A stretch of DNA of 46,166 nt from Bacteroidales bacterium UBA4360 (GTDB taxonomy: Bacteria > Bacteroidota > Bacteroidia > Bacteroidales > UBA932): NCBI GenBank assembly GCA_002393945.1, contig DGSO01000002.1, positions 1 to 46,166 on the forward strand, written 5' to 3'. Positions 42,026 to 46,166 of this stretch are shown here, piece by piece. The notes under the pieces were generated by a model, which made no database searches, was not told the DNA's origin, and saw only the letters and a program-made list of their open reading frames with translations. Every line of letters starts with the position of its first letter. The first letter of the stretch is position 1. The translations under genes were made by a program, and so were the position numbers.

Positions 42026-42571
42026 TTAACATGACACTTCTGTCAATTCACCGGTTGCAGAATCGATGATGAAACCGCGGACGGTCACATCCGACGGTAT
42101 CAGCGGATGATTCACAATGGCGGAAACGGTGTTCCGGACCGATTCTTCCGTATCGTGAAAGCCTTCAAGCCAGGTATTCAGGTCGATATCGGCACGCTCA
42201 AGCTCCGCCGCCGGAATGCCCCTGTGAAGCATTTCCTCCTTGAAATGGCCAAAGCTCATGTGGCAGGCGCCGCACGTTGTGTGCGCCACTACCATGATTT
42301 CGGTTACCCCAAGCTCATACACGGCCACAATGAGGCTGCGCATCGCGGAGTCCCATGGCGAAGGAATCACAGCACCGGCATTCTTGATAATCTTGGCATC
42401 ACCGTTCTTGAGCCCAAGAGCGTCCTGCAGCAGTACGGAAAGACGCGTATCCATACAGCTCAGAACGGCAAGTTTCCTGTCAGGGAATTTGTCGGTAAGA
42501 TGTTTTTCATAGCCCTTGGAGGCCACATATCCGCGATTGAACGCCAGAACTTGATCGATATTGCTGCTCAT
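42026..42571 (-). CDS. Beta-carbonic anhydrase
   Basis: 181 aa. Zinc ligands are in SCMDTRL (C39, D41, R43) and AHTTCGACHMSF (His, Cys). Interconverts CO2 and bicarbonate. ATG 42571 (MSSNIDQVLAFNRGYV) was chosen because similarity to the family begins there; the frame extends 20 codons upstream through sequence without a good start. A possible -7-like TATCTTCG lies on the minus strand near 42597. Confidence 0.9.
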   Translation of the reverse strand: MSSNIDQVLAFNRGYVASKGYEKHLTDKFPDRKLAVLSCMDTRLSVLLQDALGLKNGDAKIIKNAGAVIPSPWDSAMRSLIVAVYELGVTEIMVVAHTTCGACHMSFGHFKEEMLHRGIPAAELERADIDLNTWLEGFHDTEESVRNTVSAIVNHPLIPSDVTVRGFIIDSATGELTEVSC

Positions 42572-42658
42572 TTCTGTTTGATTTATATCGGTACGAAGAT
42601 ACAGATATTTCTGCAGACAACCAACTACCATGTTTATCCTGTTTCATAAAAAAAAGCG

Positions 42659-42666
42659 TAAATTTG
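42659..42666 (+). promoter_or_regulatory. -7 element of the lipoprotein gene
   Basis: TAAATTTG, 21 nt before ATG 42688. No obvious -33 box at 42635-42639. Confidence 0.5.
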
Positions 42667-42687
42667 TGATGAATAATACTTCGCATT

Positions 42688-43377
42688 ATGGCAAAGAACC
42701 TGCATCCACTGCTGTTTCTCCTCCTGCTTCCGGTCTTGTTTTCCTGCGGGACGCCGGGGCGCCTCTCCCAGCGCAGCATGGCCGATTCTGTCTGGACCTT
42801 CAGCCAGACGCACCCGGATGGCTTTACTGTGGATATTCGTACAATGAATGAGCCGGCAGAAGGCATCAGCGTAGCATACGCCGCCACGCAGAGCAGCCAT
42901 GGCAGGCAGGCCCTGGATGCAGTTGTAAGCCATGCCACCGCGCACGACGGTTTTGTAGGCGGCTGGTTGGACCCGTCGGACAGTCTCTATTATTTCGACA
43001 GCGTCCGCATTTTCCCGGAAGACTCGCTGGAAGCCGCCGTGAACTTCGGCAAAGCCAATTTTCAAAAGGCCATTTTCAAGCTTTCCACCGGGGAGGAAAT
43101 CGTTCTTGAAGAAGATGTCGAATTCGTATCGCCCACCAATCTCATCATAATGTATGATCCGGAAATCGGCAAAGGGCCGCTTCTGGAAGCCGTCAAGTCA
43201 TACGGCGCAGAGATACTCTACGAATACAGCATCATCCCCGGCATCGCCATAAAAGTGCCCGGCGACATCCTCCACGCCATCTCCTTCTTTGCCGATGTAA
43301 AAGGTGTCACGGCCGTAGAACGGGACCACATCTATCAATTGCCTGCTCCTGTCAAACCACGGCTGGAGGTCCGGTGA
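42688..43377 (+). CDS. Lipoprotein with a subtilase-propeptide-like C-terminal domain
   Basis: 229 aa. Lipobox LLPVLFSC (Cys about 20). The middle (about 60-145) contains GGWLDPSDSLYYFDSVRIF and NFGKANFQKAIFKLSTGEEI, a domain I have met in Bacteroidetes proteins without known function. The C-terminal 75 residues (PLLEAVKSYGAEILYEYS, IIPGIAIKVPG, ADVKGVTAVERD) resemble the I9/fervidolysin-type propeptides of subtilisin-like proteases, but no protease domain follows. It may be a free-standing protease inhibitor or chaperone. Its stop lies 4 nt before the fold-back element. Confidence 0.6.
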   Translation: MAKNLHPLLFLLLLPVLFSCGTPGRLSQRSMADSVWTFSQTHPDGFTVDIRTMNEPAEGISVAYAATQSSHGRQALDAVVSHATAHDGFVGGWLDPSDSLYYFDSVRIFPEDSLEAAVNFGKANFQKAIFKLSTGEEIVLEEDVEFVSPTNLIIMYDPEIGKGPLLEAVKSYGAEILYEYSIIPGIAIKVPGDILHAISFFADVKGVTAVERDHIYQLPAPVKPRLEVR

Positions 43378-43381
43378 ACAA

Positions 43382-43632
43382 GGTGGCAGATGGGAACAGG
43401 GAGGTGGGGGCTGACGTCACTCCGTATGCTTTGTGCCCGGAGGAAGGGCTTTGCCTCCAAAAGCCTCGTTCCCCCTCCGACTGAACACCCCACCAGTCTT
43501 GACCCAACGACATCCTTCGAAAGACCACCCTCCCAAATGTTCGGCATCCGCTGACGCGGACCAGCCCTTCCTCCGGCACTCGCATTCACTTCGTTCCTAT
43601 TCGCCCCCACCTCCCTGCTCCCATCCGCCACC
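43382..43632. mobile_element. 251-bp fold-back/MITE-like element with 30-bp inverted repeats
   Basis: The ends 43382-43411 (GGTGGCAGATGGGAACAGGG and onward) and 43603-43632 are inverted copies identical at 28 of 30 positions. A second nested pair, 43433-43450 and 43563-43579, matches over 17 bp with one bulged C (core CCGGAGGAAGGGCT). Inside are short hairpins: GACTG/CAGTC (43479-43498) and TCCGC-TGAC-GCGGA (43547-43560). No plausible gene lies inside. It could be a non-autonomous transposon, an attC-like recombination substrate or a structured RNA. No target-site duplication was found. Confidence 0.65.
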
Positions 43633-43689
43633 GAAGCCCCCGTGGTTGCTGTCTAGTCCCAACATTGTGCCAGGAGGGACTGGTGACAT

Positions 43690-43737
43690 TTCAAAGTGTC
43701 AAATTTGCACTTTGAATCACTTGCCTTGCACTTTGAG
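43690..43737. promoter_or_regulatory. CACTTTGA repeat cluster upstream of the mazG-like operon
   Basis: TTCAAAGTG (43690-43698) and CACTTTGAA (43708-43716) are perfect 9-bp inverted repeats around a 9-bp spacer; a further direct copy of TTGCACTTTGA recurs at 43726-43736, exactly 21 bp after the one at 43705-43715. The geometry suggests cooperative binding of a dimeric regulator. It lies about 90-140 bp before the operon promoter. Confidence 0.5.
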
Positions 43738-43825
43738 CCGCAAAGTCTACATTCCTCCAGAAACCTGCCTGTCAGGACAAGTCATTTCTCGAATTGTTAT
43801 ATTAGGTTTGGAATAGGAAAAATGT

Positions 43826-43833
43826 TAAATTTG
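43826..43833 (+). promoter_or_regulatory. -7 element of the mazG-DUF2075 operon
   Basis: TAAATTTG, 32 nt before the ATG at 43866. A TTTG at 43807-43810 is only 15 nt away, shorter than usual. Confidence 0.5.
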
Positions 43834-43865
43834 TACGCAGTGCAGAACACATAATCATTCAATAT

Positions 43866-44195
43866 ATGACTGATATCGCTTTTATTCAAGAAAAGTTGCG
43901 GTGTTTTAACAAAGAACGAGATTGGGATCAGTTTCATAATGGAAAGGATCTTGCAATTGCGATCTCCATTGAGGCATCTGAATTACTTGAAGCTTTTTTA
44001 TGGAAATCCCCAGATAATGCAAATATTGATAAGATTAAAGAGGAACTGGCGGATGTGTTAAACTATGCATTCCAGATGGCAGACAGGTACAATCTTGATA
44101 TTAAGCAGATCATGCTCGATAAGATTGACAAGAATGCTGAAAAATACCCAGTTGAAAAAGCAAAAGGAAGCGCTAAGAAATACACTGAGATATGA
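43866..44195 (+). CDS. MazG-like nucleotide pyrophosphohydrolase
   Basis: 109 aa all-alpha NTP pyrophosphatase of the MazG/iMazG/RS21-C6 group. The Mg-binding signature ExxE-ExxD is intact: IEASELLEAF and EELADVLNYAF, followed by DIKQIMLDKIDKNAEKYP. Such enzymes hydrolyse (d)NTPs, including modified ones, to monophosphates. It overlaps the nuclease-helicase gene by ATGA. AT-rich codon use contrasts with upstream genes, suggesting recent acquisition. Possible roles: nucleotide-pool control in phage defence, or housecleaning. Confidence 0.85.
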   Translation: MTDIAFIQEKLRCFNKERDWDQFHNGKDLAIAISIEASELLEAFLWKSPDNANIDKIKEELADVLNYAFQMADRYNLDIKQIMLDKIDKNAEKYPVEKAKGSAKKYTEI

Positions 44196-45961
44196 CGCCT
44201 GTTGTTTACTGCATAGCTGAGAATCCCTCCTTGCCAGATAACCTTGCCGCCCGCATTAAGGAAGAATCAGGGTGTGATCAAGCAAAGTTATTACTGTCTT
44301 TCCCTATTGTGTACATTCATTACTGGCCGGGGAAAGCCTACGAATATGTTGACAAGAATGGTGTCACCATATCAAACAAACGCTTCAATGTTTATGTCGG
44401 TGAGAGTAATGACATTATTGCTCGAACAAAAGAGCATTATGTTGCTGGAGCCAATCCAGAAAACTGGCAAAGCATTCTTATCAATAACATATCTGAATCA
44501 AAGCTAATAGTAATTGGGTATTCTCATTTTAACAAATCATTTACACTCGATTTAGAGAATAGACTCATCGATTACATCGCACCGGGACGCAATATCGACA
44601 AATTACTCAACGCCCGTGGCAATCCCCAAAATGGGTATTATCCGGTAGAGGAGTTCGATGCGATTTTTCATTCTGTATGGCAAAAACTCAGAAAGGTTGA
44701 CCATGACCTGTTTCTTTCACTATCTGAAATTGAGAAATCCGCTTTTTTCAAAGCATCTCCATTAAAAAAGCTAACTCAAGACCAGCTGGATGCCAAGGAA
44801 GAGATTATCGCTAAAGTTTATGATGCACTCGATAAGAACAAAGATGGACAGTTGATATTCGTACAAGGAGAAGCAGGGACAGGTAAAACTGTCCTCAATT
44901 CGGCTCTTTTTTATGAGTTGGTTACAAGAGGGGAAGAAATTCTCGGACGCAAGGTCAATTGTCATCTTATGGTAAACCATGATCAGCAATTGAATGTATA
45001 TCAACAAATAGCAAAGCGGCTTAACCTTGGGGAGGATTCTGTTCATAAACCAACCAGTTTCATAAACAAGTATACCGAAAACAACAAGGTGGATGTGGCT
45101 TTCATTGACGAAGGACATCTGCTTTTAACACAAGGTAAACAAAGCTACACTGGTCATAATCAGCTTGACGACATCATTAAGCGTTCACATGTTACTGTCG
45201 TCATGTTTGATGAGTATCAAGTTCTTACAGCAGAAGAATACTGGGAACCGGCCGTTCTGGATCGCTTCAAGGATTTGTCATTTCGTCAGCGAAACTTATT
45301 AGGGCTATCACAGCAATTGCGGATGCAGTGTTCAGAATCTACACTAAAATGGATTAATTCTTTCATAGAGTTTCGCACGCTTATGCCATTCACAAAGGAC
45401 CCCAATTATGAGGTACGTGCGTTTGATTCCCCGAAAGACTTGCATGAAGCTATTATAAAGCGTTCAAATACCGATTCTCTTTCCAGACTCGTTGCAACAT
45501 ACGACTGGCCTTATCGCCAAAATGACTCTCCGGATAACGGAAAAGAATGGTCGGTTAACATTAAAGAATGGTCTCTGCCGTGGAATTATGAAACAGAAAA
45601 AAAATTAACGCGTAAACAAAAAAACGCAAATAGGACAAAGGCCTGGGCAGAGCAGGAGCACACAATTAATGAGGTCGGTTCCACTTTTACAATTCAGGGG
45701 TTTGATTTATCTTATGTTGGTGTAATCCTGGGGCCATCTGTCAAGTATATCAAAAACGAGATAGTTTTTGATCCTTCCGAGAGTTATAACAATAAAGCTA
45801 AGCAAAAGCGAACTCTGAATGATGGTTCAAAGATTTCTTTTGGTGAGACGTTCATCAGAAATGAAGTTAAAGTTCTACTTACCCGCGGTGTAAAAGGACT
45901 ATATATTTACGCCTGCGACGAAGCCCTGAGGGCAGCTTTGAAAACAATTGCAGGTATTTAG
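44192..45961 (+). CDS. GIY-YIG nuclease fused to DUF2075 (Schlafen-group-3-like) helicase
   Basis: 589 aa. The N-terminal domain (about 35-150) is GIY-YIG-like: PIVYIHYWPG, NVYVGESNDIIARTKEH (Tyr, Gly, Arg), LDLENRLIDYI (Glu) and LLNARGN (Asn), so the catalytic set appears complete. From about 205 a DUF2075 superfamily 1-type ATPase follows: Walker A FVQGEAGTGKTVL, Walker B VAFIDEGHLL, VVMFDEYQVL, FTIQGFDLSYVGVILGPSV and the arginine motif VKVLLTRGVKGLYIYACD. Probably a DNA- or RNA-processing enzyme with coupled ATPase and nuclease. Operon partner of the MazG-like gene and equally AT-rich. A defence role is inferred. Confidence 0.85.
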   Translation: MTPVVYCIAENPSLPDNLAARIKEESGCDQAKLLLSFPIVYIHYWPGKAYEYVDKNGVTISNKRFNVYVGESNDIIARTKEHYVAGANPENWQSILINNISESKLIVIGYSHFNKSFTLDLENRLIDYIAPGRNIDKLLNARGNPQNGYYPVEEFDAIFHSVWQKLRKVDHDLFLSLSEIEKSAFFKASPLKKLTQDQLDAKEEIIAKVYDALDKNKDGQLIFVQGEAGTGKTVLNSALFYELVTRGEEILGRKVNCHLMVNHDQQLNVYQQIAKRLNLGEDSVHKPTSFINKYTENNKVDVAFIDEGHLLLTQGKQSYTGHNQLDDIIKRSHVTVVMFDEYQVLTAEEYWEPAVLDRFKDLSFRQRNLLGLSQQLRMQCSESTLKWINSFIEFRTLMPFTKDPNYEVRAFDSPKDLHEAIIKRSNTDSLSRLVATYDWPYRQNDSPDNGKEWSVNIKEWSLPWNYETEKKLTRKQKNANRTKAWAEQEHTINEVGSTFTIQGFDLSYVGVILGPSVKYIKNEIVFDPSESYNNKAKQKRTLNDGSKISFGETFIRNEVKVLLTRGVKGLYIYACDEALRAALKTIAGI

Positions 45962-46166
45962 GTTGGGATGAATACATGCCAACTATGCTGGTACAGGTGC
46001 AAAACCCTGCGTTTGGATTTGACCGCGTTGTCGGCCGTATTTGACCATGTGCAACTGCTATAAGGACATGGCTCAATGCTTTATGGCCGTTTTTCGCAGT
46101 TTCCTTATAATCAGCCAGTTACTGAAATCCCCTGCGCAATTTAAGGCTCACCGGAGATTTTCCGTG
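45962..46166. other. Window end without a supported gene
   Basis: 205 bp, no gene supported. On the minus strand 46073-46000 can be read as DYKETAKNGHKALSHVLIAV followed by AHG, faintly like the C-terminus of an IS110-type transposase, but the frame has a stop just upstream. It may be a decayed insertion-sequence end. Confidence 0.25.

Noticed and set aside
43433..43816. Open frame of 127 aa across the fold-back element
   Set aside because: Proline-rich composition dictated by the inverted repeats, no ribosome-binding context and no recognisable domain.
45879..46076. Intact transposase gene at the window end (minus strand)
   Set aside because: Only a short stretch faintly resembles an IS110-type C-terminus, the frame has a nearby stop and overlaps the DUF2075 gene.

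Overview
The window looks like a chromosomal segment of a fairly GC-rich Bacteroidales bacterium. Many genes are preceded by the Bacteroidetes-type promoter (-7 TAnnTTTG, often with TTTG or TTG about 20 nt upstream). The gene content fits the same group: DUF4954, DUF5683, DUF2807, a TM2 protein, mitochondrial-type aconitase with NADP-isocitrate dehydrogenase, and parA-parB-DUF5683-mltD in a row. Genes are tightly packed: many operon neighbours share ATGA overlaps and several convergent pairs touch or overlap. No rRNA, tRNA or CRISPR array was seen.

Layout. 1-3351: a repeat remnant, then a DsbD-family reductase and an L-cysteine desulfidase. 3383-6980: a flavodiiron protein, divergent from an orphan phosphoribosyltransferase coupled to a cytosine-permease-like transporter. 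6981-11899: acyl carrier protein and a frameshifted acyl-activating ligase, divergent from a GNAT-type acyltransferase and a DUF4954 left-handed beta-helix protein; together they suggest an ACP-dependent acylation pathway. 11975-17696: a degenerate PriA-like protein, then parA, parB, DUF5683 and a LysM lytic transglycosylase. 17693-18807: adk and hpt on the minus strand. 18953-20659: a secreted helix-hairpin-helix protein.

20673-22620 is the most unusual part. A 51-bp tandem repeat built of inverted GTGTCCG/CGGRCAC halves forms one array before and one array after a gene that resembles a REP-associated tyrosine (Y1/HUH) transposase. The same repeat opens the window. This is the organisation of a REP/RAYT domesticated-transposase system.

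22631-27540 is a minus-strand block with a DNPH1-like nucleotide hydrolase, a nucleoside kinase with threonyl-tRNA-synthetase-like N-terminal domains, and four envelope genes. 27734-31771 is plus-strand: a deoxyhypusine-synthase-like enzyme, a minimal AraC-type regulator, and an ABC transporter/GntR/DUF2807 operon. 31778-38429 holds a hypothetical gene, a 2-hydroxyacid dehydrogenase, and a minus-strand operon of a CitC-CitG fusion, aconitase and isocitrate dehydrogenase. 38554-42571 holds psuG with a TlpA-like thioredoxin, an esterase with an exonuclease, a sugar acetyltransferase and a beta-carbonic anhydrase.

42688-46166 is island-like. A lipoprotein gene is followed directly by a 251-bp fold-back element (30-bp terminal inverted repeats, 28/30 identical, with nested stems), then an operator-like repeat cluster, then an AT-richer two-gene operon: a MazG-type nucleotide pyrophosphohydrolase overlapping a GIY-YIG nuclease/DUF2075 helicase fusion. 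The operon has the features expected of a phage-defence module, but that role is inferred.
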